Shown piece after piece: positions 44,321-54,415 of a stretch of DNA of 64,000 nucleotides. The position numbers were made by a program, and so were the translations under genes. Each line of letters starts with the position of its first letter. Position 1 is the first letter of the stretch. Source of the DNA: AP-15 sp963755435 (GTDB lineage Bacteria; Pseudomonadota; Alphaproteobacteria; ATCC43930; CGMCC-115725); NCBI GenBank assembly GCA_963755435.1, contig CAVWJX010000003.1, forward strand, positions 496,001-560,000, in the 5' to 3' direction. The notes under the pieces are model-generated. The model made no database searches. It was not told the origin of the DNA and was given only the letters and a program-made list of their open reading frames with translations.

Positions 44321-44785
44321 ATGTGCGCGTTCGATCTGCCCGATGAAGCCGCCACCGCTGCGCTGGCCATGCGGCTCGCGACGGTTGCCCGGCCTGGCGA
44401 CATTATCGCGCTGACGGGCGATCTCGGCGTCGGCAAGACGAGCTTCGCTCGGGCTTTTATCGGTGCCCGCGCCGACCCATGGGAGGAGGTGCCGAGCCCG
44501 ACCTTTTCCCTGGTCCAGACCTACATGACCGGCGGCCCCGCGATCTGGCATTTCGATCTCTATCGTCTCGGAACCGCCGAGGAAGCATGGGAGCTCGGCA
44601 TCGAGGACGCCTTCGGCTCAGGCATTTCGCTGATCGAATGGCCGGATCGCCTCGGACCACTGCTGCCACAGCGCCGTCTCGAAATCGCCCTGAGCTTTGG
44701 CGATCGCATGGAAGCGCGGCTAGCCGTTGTTTCCGGCGGCGCCGAGTGGCGAGCGCGCCTGGCCGGGATGGAAGCCGATGCCTGA
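44321..44785 (+). CDS. tsaE: tRNA t6A biosynthesis ATPase TsaE
   Basis: A 154-residue P-loop protein: Walker A GDLGVGKTSFARAF (33-46), then VPSPTFSLVQTY and HFDLYRL (the conserved switch and sensor), and LIEWPDRLGPLLP near the end. It helps TsaB and TsaD make threonylcarbamoyl-adenosine at position 37 of tRNAs. The ATG at 44321 gives the normal family length; the frame is open upstream without conserved sequence. It overlaps the next gene by 8 bases. Confidence 0.93.
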   Translation: MCAFDLPDEAATAALAMRLATVARPGDIIALTGDLGVGKTSFARAFIGARADPWEEVPSPTFSLVQTYMTGGPAIWHFDLYRLGTAEEAWELGIEDAFGSGISLIEWPDRLGPLLPQRRLEIALSFGDRMEARLAVVSGGAEWRARLAGMEADA

Positions 44786-45863
44786 CCCGGCCGGGGCAGG
44801 CATTTTCGAGTCCTCGCGCAACGGCCCCGCCGCCTTGTGTTCGGCGGCTTTTTCGCCGCGGCAGCTGGCCATGGCGGCGTTTCTCGAAACCGCTGGCTGG
44901 CGCGGCGCCGCGCCGACCCCGCTCGCCGGCGACGCCTCGTTTCGGTCCTATTACCGGGTCCGCCGCGGTCGCCGCAGCGCGGTGGTCATGGACGCACCGC
45001 CGCCGCATGAGGCAGTGGGCCCGTTTGTCTCGGTCGCGGCAATCCTGCGCGAGTTCGGGCTCAGTGCTCCCGAGGTGCTGGCCGAAAATCGCCCCGAGGG
45101 CTTTCTGTTGATCGAAGACTTTGGCGACGATACCTATACCAGGCTGCTGCGAAGGGGCGCCGACGAGCTGGCTCTCTACACCTTGGCGATCGACGCATTG
45201 GTGGCGCTGCAGCGCGCGGTCGCCGCGACGGCCGCCCCCGACTTACCGCCCTACGATATCGAGAAGCTGCTTGGCGAAACAGCATTGCTGACCGATTGGT
45301 ACATGCCACTGCTGCGCGGGGCTCCCACCAGCCCAGCGCTTCGCGAGGAGTATTTGGCGCTGTGGCGGGCGGTCTTGACGCGGGTTGCCGCCCCCCCGCG
45401 CCCGACCATGGTGCATCGCGACTTCCACGTCGACAATCTGATGCTGCTGCCGGACCGGCCGGGAGCGCGGAGCTGCGGGTTGCTCGATTTCCAGGACGCG
45501 GTGTTGGGGCCGCCGGCCTATGATCTGGTCTCGCTGCTGGAAGATGCGCGCCGGGACGTTCCCCAGGGGCTGCGCCGGGCCATGACCGAACGCTATCTCG
45601 CCGCCTTTCCGGTGCCCGACCGCGCCAGCCTGGACCTATCGGCAGCCGTTCTCGCCGCGCAGCGCAACTGCAAGATCCTCGGCATCTTTACCAGGCTGTG
45701 GAAGCGCGACGGCAAATCCGGGTACCTTGTTCACATCCCGCGCCTGTGGCGCCTGCTCGAGGCCGATCTGCGTCACCCAGCGCTGACCGACATCGAGCGC
45801 TGGATCGGTTGTCATCTGCCGCCGCCCGCGCGGCGGCCGCCCGACCCGCGAGAGCCTGCGTGA
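44778..45863 (+). CDS. amgK: Aminoglycoside-phosphotransferase-fold anomeric sugar kinase AmgK
   Basis: A 361-residue kinase. The catalytic loop is MVHRDFHVDN and the metal loop LLDFQDAVLGPPAYDL. The N-lobe starts at GDASFRSYYRV with VVMDAPP, as in AmgK. In the cell-wall recycling bypass, AmgK puts phosphate on the anomeric carbon of N-acetylmuramic acid. The next gene encodes the matching uridylyltransferase, which supports the call over a generic phosphotransferase. The start at 44778 overlaps tsaE; the stop overlaps the next gene as GTGA. The first ~30 residues are not conserved. Confidence 0.88.
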   Translation: MPDPAGAGIFESSRNGPAALCSAAFSPRQLAMAAFLETAGWRGAAPTPLAGDASFRSYYRVRRGRRSAVVMDAPPPHEAVGPFVSVAAILREFGLSAPEVLAENRPEGFLLIEDFGDDTYTRLLRRGADELALYTLAIDALVALQRAVAATAAPDLPPYDIEKLLGETALLTDWYMPLLRGAPTSPALREEYLALWRAVLTRVAAPPRPTMVHRDFHVDNLMLLPDRPGARSCGLLDFQDAVLGPPAYDLVSLLEDARRDVPQGLRRAMTERYLAAFPVPDRASLDLSAAVLAAQRNCKILGIFTRLWKRDGKSGYLVHIPRLWRLLEADLRHPALTDIERWIGCHLPPPARRPPDPREPA

Positions 45864-46582
45864 TTGCGCCGCCCCGTCGGGCGATGGTGCTCGCGGCCGG
45901 GCTCGGGACCCGGCTGCGCCCGCTGACCGACGCGGTGCCGAAACCGCTGGTCGAGATCAATGGGCGCACCCTGCTCGATCACGCGATCGACCGGCTGGCG
46001 CTGGCCGGCGTCGAGCAGATCGTCGTCAACACCCACTACCTGGCGGCGATGATCGCGGACCGCTTGGCCGCGCGCGTCGAGCCGCGCATCGAGATCTCCG
46101 AGGAGGCGGAACTGCTCGATACCGGCGGCGGCGTCGCGCGCGCCCTGCCGTCGCTGGGCGAGGCGTTTTTTGTCATCAATGCCGACGTGTTCTGGCTCGA
46201 CGGCAGGGATTCGGCTTTGCTGCGCCTGGCCCAAGCCTTCGACCCGGGCGCAATGGATGCGGTGCTGCTGCTGCAGCGCACGGTCAGCGCGATCGGCTAT
46301 GACGGCAGCGGCGACTATCTGCTCGATCCCGCGGGGCGCCCGCGCCGCCGCCGGAAGCGCGAGATCGCCCCCTACCTGTTTGCCGGCATCCAGCTGCTGC
46401 ACCGGCGCCTGTTCGCCGGCATTACCGATCCAGTCTTTTCTCTAGTCCGGCTGTTCGACCGGGCCGAGCAGGCCGGCCGTCTTCACGCGATCGTGCATGA
46501 TGGCGAGTGGTACCACATCGGAACCCCGGCCGGGCTGGAGGCAACCCGCGCCCGCCTCGCCTCGCAGCGCGTCGAGCGCTAG
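45860..46582 (+). CDS. murU: N-acetylmuramate-1-phosphate uridylyltransferase MurU
   Basis: A 240-residue nucleotidyltransferase with the signature AMVLAAGLGTRLRPLTDAVPK followed by PL, and the metal residues of VINADVFW. GEWYHIGTPAGLEATRARL closes the fold. It makes UDP-MurNAc from MurNAc-1-phosphate, letting the cell skip de novo synthesis. Translation starts at GTG 45860 within the stop of amgK, so the two are coupled. The neighbours and length (MurU is ~220-240) exclude the larger glucose-1-phosphate enzymes. Confidence 0.9.
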   Translation: MIAPPRRAMVLAAGLGTRLRPLTDAVPKPLVEINGRTLLDHAIDRLALAGVEQIVVNTHYLAAMIADRLAARVEPRIEISEEAELLDTGGGVARALPSLGEAFFVINADVFWLDGRDSALLRLAQAFDPGAMDAVLLLQRTVSAIGYDGSGDYLLDPAGRPRRRRKREIAPYLFAGIQLLHRRLFAGITDPVFSLVRLFDRAEQAGRLHAIVHDGEWYHIGTPAGLEATRARLASQRVER

Positions 46583-46604
46583 TCTCGCGGGGGCGGGAGG
46601 CGCA

Positions 46605-49600
46605 GTGCAGCCCCGACTCTACACGATCGCGCCCGACCGGCCATTTCTCGCCACCCTGGCCGAGGGTCTGCTCACCGGCGCCGGCCTCGATCCGCTGGCA
46701 TTGACCCGGATTACCGTTTTGCTGCCGACCCGGCGTGCCGTGCGCTCCCTGCGCGAGGCTTTTCTGCGCGTGCTGCCTGGTGGGCGCGAAGCGGGGACGC
46801 CGCTGCTGCTGCCGCGGATGCGGCCGATCGGCGACCTCGATTCGGACGAATTGTCTTTGATTGCGGACGGGATTACGGATGGGATTGCGGGCGAAATGGG
46901 GAGCACGACCGAGGATGGCGGGCTGGGGGTGCCGCCGGCGATCCCGGAAATGCGACGTCGGCTACTATTGACCCGGCTGGTGCTGGAGTGGGGTGGGCGG
47001 CGCGGGCGCGACCCGCTGCTGCCGGGCCAGGCCGCGGCACTCGCCGCTAGTCTGGCGCGGTTTCTCGACACGGTGGCGACCGAGGGCGCGTGCTTTGCCC
47101 GGCTCGCCGATCTGGCGCCGGCCGATCTGGCCGAGCATTGGCAGATCGTGCGCAGCTTCCTCGAAATCCTGCCGCAGGCCTGGCCCGGCATCCTCGCCGC
47201 CGAAGGTGCGGTCGACCCGGCCGACCGCCGCAACCGACTGCTCGCCGAGCAGGCGGCGCAGTGGCGCCGAGCGCCGCCGCGAGACCCGGTCATCGCCGCC
47301 GGGCTTACCGGCGGGATCCCGGCGATGATCGGGCTGATCGCCACGGTTGCGGCTCTCGAACGCGGCGCGGTGATCCTGCCGGGGCTCGACCGGGGCCGCG
47401 ATCCAGCGCAATGGAAGGCGATTGAAGCCGACGAAACCCATCCGCAGCACCTGATGGCAATCTTGCTGAAGGCGCTCGATCTTCGACCGGGTGATGTCCG
47501 CGACTGGGATCAAGGTATCCTTGCCCACCGGTTCAACCCGTCCTTACCTTATCCCTCCCGCGCCTCCCCTCGGGTACGGCTGGTGGCTGAGGCCATGCGG
47601 CCGGCGGATACGACCCAGGCTTGGCGCGACCTCGACCCGCTCCCCGCGGATACCCTCGCCGGGGTCAGCCGTTACGATTGCCTCGGCGCGCATGAGGAGG
47701 CGCTGACCGTCGCGCTGCTGCTGCGGCGCAAGCTCGAGACACCTGGCGCCACCGCGGCGCTGGTGACTCCCGACCGCGGGCTCGCCCGCCGGGTTGCCGC
47801 CGAATTGCGCCGCTGGGGCATCGAGATCGACGATTCTGCCGGTCTGCCGTTGCACCGCACTCCCCCCGGCGTGTTCCTGCGCCTAGTGCTCGAACTGGGC
47901 GCAAGCGAGCTCGCCCCAGTGCCAATGCTGGCCGCGCTGAAGCACCCGCTGGCCGCCGGCGGGCTGGCACCCGCTGAATTTCGCCGGCTGACCCGGGCGC
48001 TCGAAGCGGCGATCCTGGGGCCCCGCCCCGCCCCTGGCTTTGCCGGTCTCAGGGCCGCTCTCGGCGCCGATGCGAGATTGCGCCGCTTTGTCGACCGGCT
48101 CCAATCCTGCCTCGGCGCATTGCCGGTCCTGCTCGCCGCGGAGAGGATGCCGCTCGCGCGACTAGCCACCGCGCACATCGAGGCGGCAGAGCGCTTGGCG
48201 GCGAGCGATGTCGAAACCGGCGGCGCCCGACTGTGGCACGACGCCGCCGGCGACACGGCCGCCCGATTTTGCCACGAGCTGATCGACGCTGCGCAAGATT
48301 TTCCAACGCTGCCCGGCCTCCACTACCCGGCCCTGTTCGAGGCGCTGGCCGCCGGCGCCGTGGTTCGTCCGACCTATGGGCGCCACGCGCGGCTGGCGAT
48401 CTGGGAACTCGTCGAGGCTCGATTGCAGCAGGCCGATCTTGTCGTCCTTGGCGGGCTCAACGAGGGCGCCTGGCCGGGCCCGGCGGTGCACGACCCGTGG
48501 ATGTCGCGGCAGATGCGGCGCGCGTTCGAGATCGCCCTGCCCGAGCGCGCGATCGGCATCGCGGCGCATGACTTCGCCCAGGCGATCGCCGCACCCGAGG
48601 TGGCGCTGACCCGCGCTGCGCGCAGCGAAGGGGTGCCGACAGTGCCGTCGCGCTGGCTCTTGCGCCTGGACACCGTGCTGCGCGCGGTCGGGCTCGACAG
48701 CGAGCTCGGGCCGGACCCGGAGGTGCAGGCCGCCGCGCTTTTGCTCGACGCCGCGGAATACCGGCCGCTGCCGCCGCCCGCGCCGCGCCCGCCGCTCGCT
48801 GCCCGGCCGCGACGGCTGTCGGTCACCCAGGTCGAGACCTGGCTCGGCGACCCCTACGCGATCTATGCCCGCCACATTCTCGGCCTGAGGGCGCGCGACG
48901 AACTCGACGCCGATCCTGGCCGCGCCGATCTCGGCATCCGCATCCATGAGGCCCTCGCCAAATTCGTCCGTATGTTTCCGCGCGAACTGCCCGAGGACGC
49001 TGGCGAAAGACTATCGGCAATCGGGCGCGAGACGTTCGGGCCGGTGCTGTCGCGCCCGGGCGCCTGGGCCTTCTGGTGGCCGCGCTTCGAGCGGATCATG
49101 AGCTGGCTGATTGCCGAGGAGAGGACGCACCGCGCCGCCACCGTCGAAAGTTTGAGCGAGTGCTCCGGCCTGCTGACCCTCTACGGGCCCGGCGGCCCGT
49201 TCGAGCTGACCGCCACTGCCGACCGCATCGACCGCCTTGCCGCGGGCGGGTTTCTGCTCGTCGACTATAAGACCGGCGCGGTGCCGACCAAAAAGAAGAT
49301 CCAGGCTGGGTTCGCGCCGCAATTGCCGCTCGAAGCCGCGATTTTACGCGACGGCAGCTTTGGTTCGGTCACCGGGACCCCGGCGGCGCTCGAATATTGG
49401 CGGCTCGGCGGCCGCAATCCGGCCGGGGAGAGGCGGCTGATCGATGACGGCGACCCGGCCCGGCTGGTTGAGCGGGCGCTCGCCCGGCTGCGGGCGCTGA
49501 TCGCGTGCTTCGACGATCCGGCGACACCGTATTTGGCCATGCCGGTGCGCGAGTGGGAGCCGCGCTTTTCCGATTACCGCCATCTTGAGCGGGTGGATCG

Positions 49601-49619
49601 CGGCGAGGCCGAGGAATGA
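46605..49619 (+). CDS. addB: Double-strand break repair protein AddB
   Basis: A 1004-residue protein of the alphaproteobacterial AddB type. It begins LYTIAPDRPFLATLAEGLL, and TVLLPTRRAVRSLREAFL replaces a functional Walker A, as in this AddB type. Near residue 880 the nuclease motif LLVDYKTGAVPTKK of the RecB-like PD-(D/E)XK fold is complete. SVTQVETWLGDPYAIYARHI is the usual start of that domain. The GTG at 46605 has GGGAGG in front. It overlaps addA as ATGA. Together they process broken ends for RecA. Confidence 0.93.
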   Translation: MQPRLYTIAPDRPFLATLAEGLLTGAGLDPLALTRITVLLPTRRAVRSLREAFLRVLPGGREAGTPLLLPRMRPIGDLDSDELSLIADGITDGIAGEMGSTTEDGGLGVPPAIPEMRRRLLLTRLVLEWGGRRGRDPLLPGQAAALAASLARFLDTVATEGACFARLADLAPADLAEHWQIVRSFLEILPQAWPGILAAEGAVDPADRRNRLLAEQAAQWRRAPPRDPVIAAGLTGGIPAMIGLIATVAALERGAVILPGLDRGRDPAQWKAIEADETHPQHLMAILLKALDLRPGDVRDWDQGILAHRFNPSLPYPSRASPRVRLVAEAMRPADTTQAWRDLDPLPADTLAGVSRYDCLGAHEEALTVALLLRRKLETPGATAALVTPDRGLARRVAAELRRWGIEIDDSAGLPLHRTPPGVFLRLVLELGASELAPVPMLAALKHPLAAGGLAPAEFRRLTRALEAAILGPRPAPGFAGLRAALGADARLRRFVDRLQSCLGALPVLLAAERMPLARLATAHIEAAERLAASDVETGGARLWHDAAGDTAARFCHELIDAAQDFPTLPGLHYPALFEALAAGAVVRPTYGRHARLAIWELVEARLQQADLVVLGGLNEGAWPGPAVHDPWMSRQMRRAFEIALPERAIGIAAHDFAQAIAAPEVALTRAARSEGVPTVPSRWLLRLDTVLRAVGLDSELGPDPEVQAAALLLDAAEYRPLPPPAPRPPLAARPRRLSVTQVETWLGDPYAIYARHILGLRARDELDADPGRADLGIRIHEALAKFVRMFPRELPEDAGERLSAIGRETFGPVLSRPGAWAFWWPRFERIMSWLIAEERTHRAATVESLSECSGLLTLYGPGGPFELTATADRIDRLAAGGFLLVDYKTGAVPTKKKIQAGFAPQLPLEAAILRDGSFGSVTGTPAALEYWRLGGRNPAGERRLIDDGDPARLVERALARLRALIACFDDPATPYLAMPVREWEPRFSDYRHLERVDRGEAEE

Positions 49620-52600
49620 GCGCCACCCGGCAAGTTGCCCGCCGGGCCGCCGGGCCGCGCAGCTCGGTCTGGGTCTCGGCTTCGGCCGGGACCGGCAAGA
49701 CGACGGTGCTGACCGAGCGGCTGCTGCGGCTGATGCTCGACGGCACCGATCCCGCCCGCGTGCTGTGCCTGACCTTTACCCGCGCCGCCGCGGCCGAGAT
49801 GGCGAATCGGCTCGATGCCCAGCTGGCGGAATGGGCGACGATGCCGCGCGGCGCGCTGGCCCAGCGGCTGGTCGAGCTGACCGGGCAATTTCCGGACGAG
49901 GCGCTGGTCGCTCGCGCCCGCCAGTTGTTTGCGCGGGTGCTCGACACCCCGGGCGGGATGAAGATCGCCACGATCCATGCCTTTTGCCAGACCTTGCTAC
50001 GCCGCTTTCCGCTCGAGGCCGGGGTGTCGCCGGAATTCGCGGTGATCGAGGAGCGCGGCGCCGGCGAGGCGCTGGCTGAGGCCGCCCAAGAGGTGATCAT
50101 CGCCGCCCGCAGCGGACGTGACCCGGCCCTCGCCGAGGCGCTCGCCATCGTCGCCGATTATGCGGCCGAGGAACGCTTTGCCGAGCTGATGCGGGGGCTC
50201 GCCGACGAGCGCGGCAAGTTGCGCCGGGTATTGGCCTCGGGGCACGCCGCGTTGCGCCGGAAGCTGTCGGCTGCGCTGGGTGTTCCGCTCGAGGCGAGTG
50301 CTGAGAGCTTGACCGCCGGATTTTGCGCCGAGGGGGCCGGCGACGAAGCCGGCTTGCGCGCCGCCGCTGCCGCCCTCGCCGCCGGGTCGGACCCCGATCG
50401 CAAGCGCGGCGAGGCGATCGAGGCGTGGTGTGAGCACCCGCAACGCCGTCGCGTCATGCTGGCGGCATATGAAAGCGTCTTTCTGACCGCGAAGGGCGAA
50501 GTCCGGGAAACGCTGATCACCAAACCCGCGGCGCGCCGGGCCGGCGGTGACGCCGCGGCTATTCTTGCAACCGAGGCAGAGCGGTTGCAACGGCTGCGCG
50601 AGGGGCTGGCGGGGGTCGTCCTGCGCGAGGCGAGCTGCGCGCTCGCCCGGCTCGGCGAAGCGCTGCTGCACGCCTATGACGCGGGCAAGCGGCTCAAGGG
50701 CGCGCTCGATTTCGATGATCTGGTGCTGACCGCGCGTGACCTCTTGGTTCGCCCGGGGGTGGCGCCGTGGGTCCTGTTCAAGCTCGACGGCGGTCTCGAC
50801 CACATCCTGATCGACGAGGCCCAGGACACCAACCCCGAGCAATGGCAGATCGTGGCAGCGCTAGCCGAGGAGTTCTTTGCCGGCGAGGGCGCGCGCGACC
50901 GGATCCGGACGATCTTTGCCGTCGGCGACGCGAAGCAGTCGATCTACAGCTTTCAGCGCGCCGACCCGCAGGAATTCCTGGCTATGCGGCAGCATTTTCA
51001 GCGACGGGTCGCCAATGCCGGCCAGGATTGGCAGATCCTGCCGCTCGAAATCTCGTTTCGCTCGACCGAGCCGGTGCTGCGCGCGGTCGACGCGATCTTT
51101 CGCCAGACCGCGGCGCAGGACGGGGTCACGCTCGACGGCGCGGAAATCCGCCATTTCGCCGCTCGCGCCGGGCAGGCGGGGCTGGTCGAGCTGTGGCCGC
51201 CCGTCGAGCCGGCCCAGGAGGACGAGCCCGACCCCGAGGCATTGCCGGTAGCCCACCGCCGGGTCGCCGAGCCCTGCGCCCGGCTCGCCCGCGCGATTGC
51301 AGCGACGATCGGGCAATGGCTCGGGCGCGGCGAACGGCTCGAGGCAAGTGACCGCCCGCTGCGCCCCGGCGACATCATGGTGCTGGTGCGGCGTCGCGAC
51401 TCCCTTGTCGGCGAATTGCTGCGCGCGCTGAAGGTTCGCGGCATCCCGGTCGCCGGCGCCGACCGGCTGGTGCTTACCGAGCAGTTAGCGGTGCAGGACC
51501 TGGTAGCGCTCGGCCGGTTTCTGTTGCTTCCGGAGGACGATCTGATCCTCGCCGCGGTGCTGAAAGGGCCGCTTTTCGACATTGACGAGGACACCCTCTA
51601 CGAGCTGTGCCATGGCCGCGGCGGGGAGAGATTATGGAACCGGCTGCGCGCCCGCGCCGCATCGAGCGCGAGGCTCGGCCGGGCCGCCTGGTGGCTCGCG
51701 CGCTGGCTCGCGCGCGCCGATTTTGTTCCGCCCTATGAGCTGTACGCCGAAATTCTTGGGGCCGATGGCGGCCGGCGTGATCTGCTCCGCCGTCTCGGTC
51801 CCGAGGCCGAAGACCCGATCGCGGAATTTCTCGGGCTGGCGCTCGCCTATGAGCGCGAGCACGTGCCCTCCTTGCAAGGGTTTCTCCGCTGGCTCGTCGT
51901 CGGCAACACCGAGGTCAAACGCGATTTCGCCGCGCGCCGCCGCGACGAGGTCCGTGTCCTGACCGTGCACGGCGCCAAGGGGCTCGAAGCCCCAATCGTC
52001 TTTCTGCCCGATACGATGGCGGTGCCGGACCAGAAGCTGACCATGCTATGGACCGAGGCGGAAGGACTGCCGCTATGGAAGCCGCCTGGCGACCATCTTG
52101 CCCCGCTCTATGTCAGGGAAAAAAAGGAGTGGCGCAAGCGCCAGCTGCAGGAGTACCGCCGTCTGCTCTATGTCGGCCTGACCCGGGCACGCGACCGGCT
52201 CTACATTTGCGGCTGGCGAACCCTGCGGGTTCCTGAGGAGGGCTGCTGGCATACGCTGTGCCGGGGCGGGCTCGGCGGCCACGCCCAAGCTTTCGATTTC
52301 GATACGACACCCTTGATCGGCGGCGACGGCTGGTGCGGTCAAGGGTGGCGGCTGGAGTGCGCGCAGATGGCGCCTCCGGTGCGCCAGGCGATCGTAGAGC
52401 CGGCCAGCACCGCGGCATTGCCGGGCTGGGCGAGCACACCGCCGCCGGTCGAGCCTGACCCGCTGCGGCCATTGCTCCCGTCGCGCCCAGACGGCGACGA
52501 GCCGCCATCGGTGTCGCCGCTGCGGCTCGGCGGCCGCGACCGGTTCAAGCGCGGGATCTTGGTCCATCGCTTGTTGCAGAGCCTGCCCGAAATACCGCAT

Positions 52601-53032
52601 CATCGGCGCGGGGCAGCGGCTCGGGGGTTTCTGGCCTCGCCCAGCCATGGCCTCACGGTCGACGAGCAGGACGAGATCTGTCGGGAAACGCTGGCGGTGC
52701 TGGACCACCCCGATTTCGCCACGCTCTTCGGCCCTGATTCTCAGGCCGAGGTGCCGCTCGTCGGGCTCGTCGGCGGGCATGCGTTGTCCGGTCAGATCGA
52801 TCGCCTCGTCGTCGCTCCCGGCCATGTGCTGATCGTCGACTACAAGACCATGCGCGCAGTGCCGGCGAGCGAAGCTGAGGTTGCGCCGATCTATCTGCGC
52901 CAGCTCGCGATCTATCGTGCGGCACTCGCCCGCATCTATCCGGGCCGCGAGATCCGCTGTGCGCTGTTATGGACGCAAGGCCCGCTGCTGATGCCGATCA
53001 GCCCGGAAAACTTGGCAGGGCAGCTGGGTTGA
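49616..53032 (+). CDS. addA: Double-strand break repair helicase-nuclease AddA
   Basis: A 1138-residue UvrD-type helicase. Motif I is ASAGTGKTTVLTERLLRLM (about residues 22-40), motif Ia LCLTFTRAAAAEMANRL, motif II HILIDEAQDTNPEQWQ, motif III VGDAKQSIYSFQRADP, motif V VLTVHGAKGLEAPIVFLPD and motif VI YVGLTRARDRLYI. The C-terminal nuclease domain has VLIVDYKTMRAVP at about residue 1073. All catalytic motifs are present. It forms the AddAB complex with the gene before it. Confidence 0.95.
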   Translation: MSATRQVARRAAGPRSSVWVSASAGTGKTTVLTERLLRLMLDGTDPARVLCLTFTRAAAAEMANRLDAQLAEWATMPRGALAQRLVELTGQFPDEALVARARQLFARVLDTPGGMKIATIHAFCQTLLRRFPLEAGVSPEFAVIEERGAGEALAEAAQEVIIAARSGRDPALAEALAIVADYAAEERFAELMRGLADERGKLRRVLASGHAALRRKLSAALGVPLEASAESLTAGFCAEGAGDEAGLRAAAAALAAGSDPDRKRGEAIEAWCEHPQRRRVMLAAYESVFLTAKGEVRETLITKPAARRAGGDAAAILATEAERLQRLREGLAGVVLREASCALARLGEALLHAYDAGKRLKGALDFDDLVLTARDLLVRPGVAPWVLFKLDGGLDHILIDEAQDTNPEQWQIVAALAEEFFAGEGARDRIRTIFAVGDAKQSIYSFQRADPQEFLAMRQHFQRRVANAGQDWQILPLEISFRSTEPVLRAVDAIFRQTAAQDGVTLDGAEIRHFAARAGQAGLVELWPPVEPAQEDEPDPEALPVAHRRVAEPCARLARAIAATIGQWLGRGERLEASDRPLRPGDIMVLVRRRDSLVGELLRALKVRGIPVAGADRLVLTEQLAVQDLVALGRFLLLPEDDLILAAVLKGPLFDIDEDTLYELCHGRGGERLWNRLRARAASSARLGRAAWWLARWLARADFVPPYELYAEILGADGGRRDLLRRLGPEAEDPIAEFLGLALAYEREHVPSLQGFLRWLVVGNTEVKRDFAARRRDEVRVLTVHGAKGLEAPIVFLPDTMAVPDQKLTMLWTEAEGLPLWKPPGDHLAPLYVREKKEWRKRQLQEYRRLLYVGLTRARDRLYICGWRTLRVPEEGCWHTLCRGGLGGHAQAFDFDTTPLIGGDGWCGQGWRLECAQMAPPVRQAIVEPASTAALPGWASTPPPVEPDPLRPLLPSRPDGDEPPSVSPLRLGGRDRFKRGILVHRLLQSLPEIPHHRRGAAARGFLASPSHGLTVDEQDEICRETLAVLDHPDFATLFGPDSQAEVPLVGLVGGHALSGQIDRLVVAPGHVLIVDYKTMRAVPASEAEVAPIYLRQLAIYRAALARIYPGREIRCALLWTQGPLLMPISPENLAGQLG

Positions 53033-53086
53033 CGCCGGTTTTCTGCCGCCCCTTATCTTAGCGAGACCCGAGTGGAGGGACTTTAG

Positions 53087-53407
53087 ATGAAGCCGACCGC
53101 CGTGACGGACAGCAGTTTCGACAAGGACGTGCTTGGTGCCGAAGGGCCTGTTCTGGTCGATTTTTGGGCCGAGTGGTGCGGCCCTTGCAAGATGATCGCG
53201 CCCTTTCTCGAAGATCTTGCTGCCGACAAGGACGGTAGGCTGACCGTCGCCAAGGTCAACATCGACGAGAACCCGAAATCGCCGACGAAATACGGCGTGC
53301 GCGGCATCCCGACGATGATCCTGTTCAAGGCGGGCCAAGTTGCCGCCACCAAGATCGGCGCGCTGCCCAAGAGCAAACTCTACGAATGGGTTGAATTGGT
53401 ACTGTAA
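53087..53407 (+). CDS. trxA: Thioredoxin
   Basis: A 106-residue protein with the active site WAEWCGPCK (Cys31 and Cys34), the cis-Pro in VRGIPTMILF, and the usual length. GTGGAGGGAC precedes the ATG. It is the housekeeping thioredoxin that reduces ribonucleotide reductase and other disulfides. The place after addA is conserved in this class. Confidence 0.96.
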   Translation: MKPTAVTDSSFDKDVLGAEGPVLVDFWAEWCGPCKMIAPFLEDLAADKDGRLTVAKVNIDENPKSPTKYGVRGIPTMILFKAGQVAATKIGALPKSKLYEWVELVL

Positions 53408-53664
53408 GAACTCTGAAGCGTGGCGGAACATATGCCCCGCCGGTACGGAGAGAGCCGATGGCGGTTCCCTGCGCCGGGCTTTCCGCACGCGGGAGATCCG
53501 TGCAGCGCGCAGTCTATTTGCATCGGGAGGTGACGGGGCCGGCCACAGCGGGTATGATGGCCTCGTGCTTGCGCCCCGCCGCGCAATGCTCCCATAATTG
53601 GCAAGGATGGTGCGGTCGCGCCGAGCATACCACTGTCCGTGAGATAATGACGATCAGGTGAGAC

Positions 53665-53928
53665 ATGATCGGCCCGCCGGGACTGCCGAAATTCGGACGC
53701 CGAGTTTTTGCCTTTGCGACTGCCAAGCCGGGCCGATCACGACAGCGTCACAACACCTGGAAATGGCTGACTGGACTTTACCTGGCGGGGGTGCTGGCGC
53801 ATTTCAGCCATCACTTGGCGTTTGATTTCGCGCAGGGCGATCCATCGGTCGGCGCGGCGCTGGCCGGCGCGCCGGTCAGCCTGGTATGGCCGGCCGACTT
53901 GATCGGGACACTGATCTCGATGAGCTGA
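53665..53928 (+). CDS. Small hypothetical membrane-associated protein
   Basis: 87 residues. After a basic N-terminal ~28, TWKWLTGLYLAGVLAHFSHH gives one amphipathic or membrane helix, and SLVWPADLIGTLISMS a second. Several His and Trp residues cluster in the first helix. It is not recognised. The ribosome site is weak (AGGTGAG). It may be real because the hydrophobic helices are well formed in this frame only. Confidence 0.45.
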   Translation: MIGPPGLPKFGRRVFAFATAKPGRSRQRHNTWKWLTGLYLAGVLAHFSHHLAFDFAQGDPSVGAALAGAPVSLVWPADLIGTLISMS

Positions 53929-54031
53929 ATGAGCTCCTGCCTCGGCACCACTGTCGGCAGGCCGTGCGGCTGCCCGGTCTTGCCGCTTCGTCCTTGACCG
54001 GACACAATGCCGGCTTCGCGGAGGGCAGGAA

Positions 54032-54415
54032 ATGGATCGGCTATCAAAGTCGCCGCTGGCGACCTATCAGGCACATCTCGACCGCGGCGAACTGGCTTAT
54101 CAGTGGAGCCCGCAGGCGAACCGCGCGGTGTTTTACCCGCGGGTGATCTGCCCCTATACCGGTAGCGACCGGCTTGAATGGCGGGTCAGCGGCGGGTTCG
54201 GCACGGTCTATGCGACGACGGTCACCCACCCGCGCGAAGGTACCCCCTATAACGTTGCGCTGATCGATGTGGACGAGGGCTTTCGGTTGATGAGCCGGGT
54301 CGAGGGGGTAGCGCCTGAAACAGTCGAGATCGGCATGCGCGTCCGCTTTCGCGTCCATCACCTCGAGGGCGATGAACCGGCTTATCCGGTGTTCGTGCCG
54401 ATGGAGATACCGTGA
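54032..54415 (+). CDS. DUF35 OB-fold protein with a degenerate zinc ribbon
   Basis: A 127-residue protein. LDRGELAYQWSPQANRAVFY then PRVICPYTGSDRLEWR is the DUF35 rubredoxin-like region, but of the usual four Cys only one is left, so zinc is probably not bound. The OB fold follows: GTVYATTVTHPREGTPYNVA, LIDVDEGFRLMSRV and GMRVRFRV. DUF35 proteins pair with thiolase-like enzymes and are needed for their activity. Here the next gene is such an enzyme and its ATG overlaps the stop as TGATG. Confidence 0.85.
   Translation: MDRLSKSPLATYQAHLDRGELAYQWSPQANRAVFYPRVICPYTGSDRLEWRVSGGFGTVYATTVTHPREGTPYNVALIDVDEGFRLMSRVEGVAPETVEIGMRVRFRVHHLEGDEPAYPVFVPMEIP

Noticed and set aside
53458..53661. A 67-codon frame after trxA
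   Set aside because: Composition is not coding-like, there is no ribosome site, and no conserved motif.
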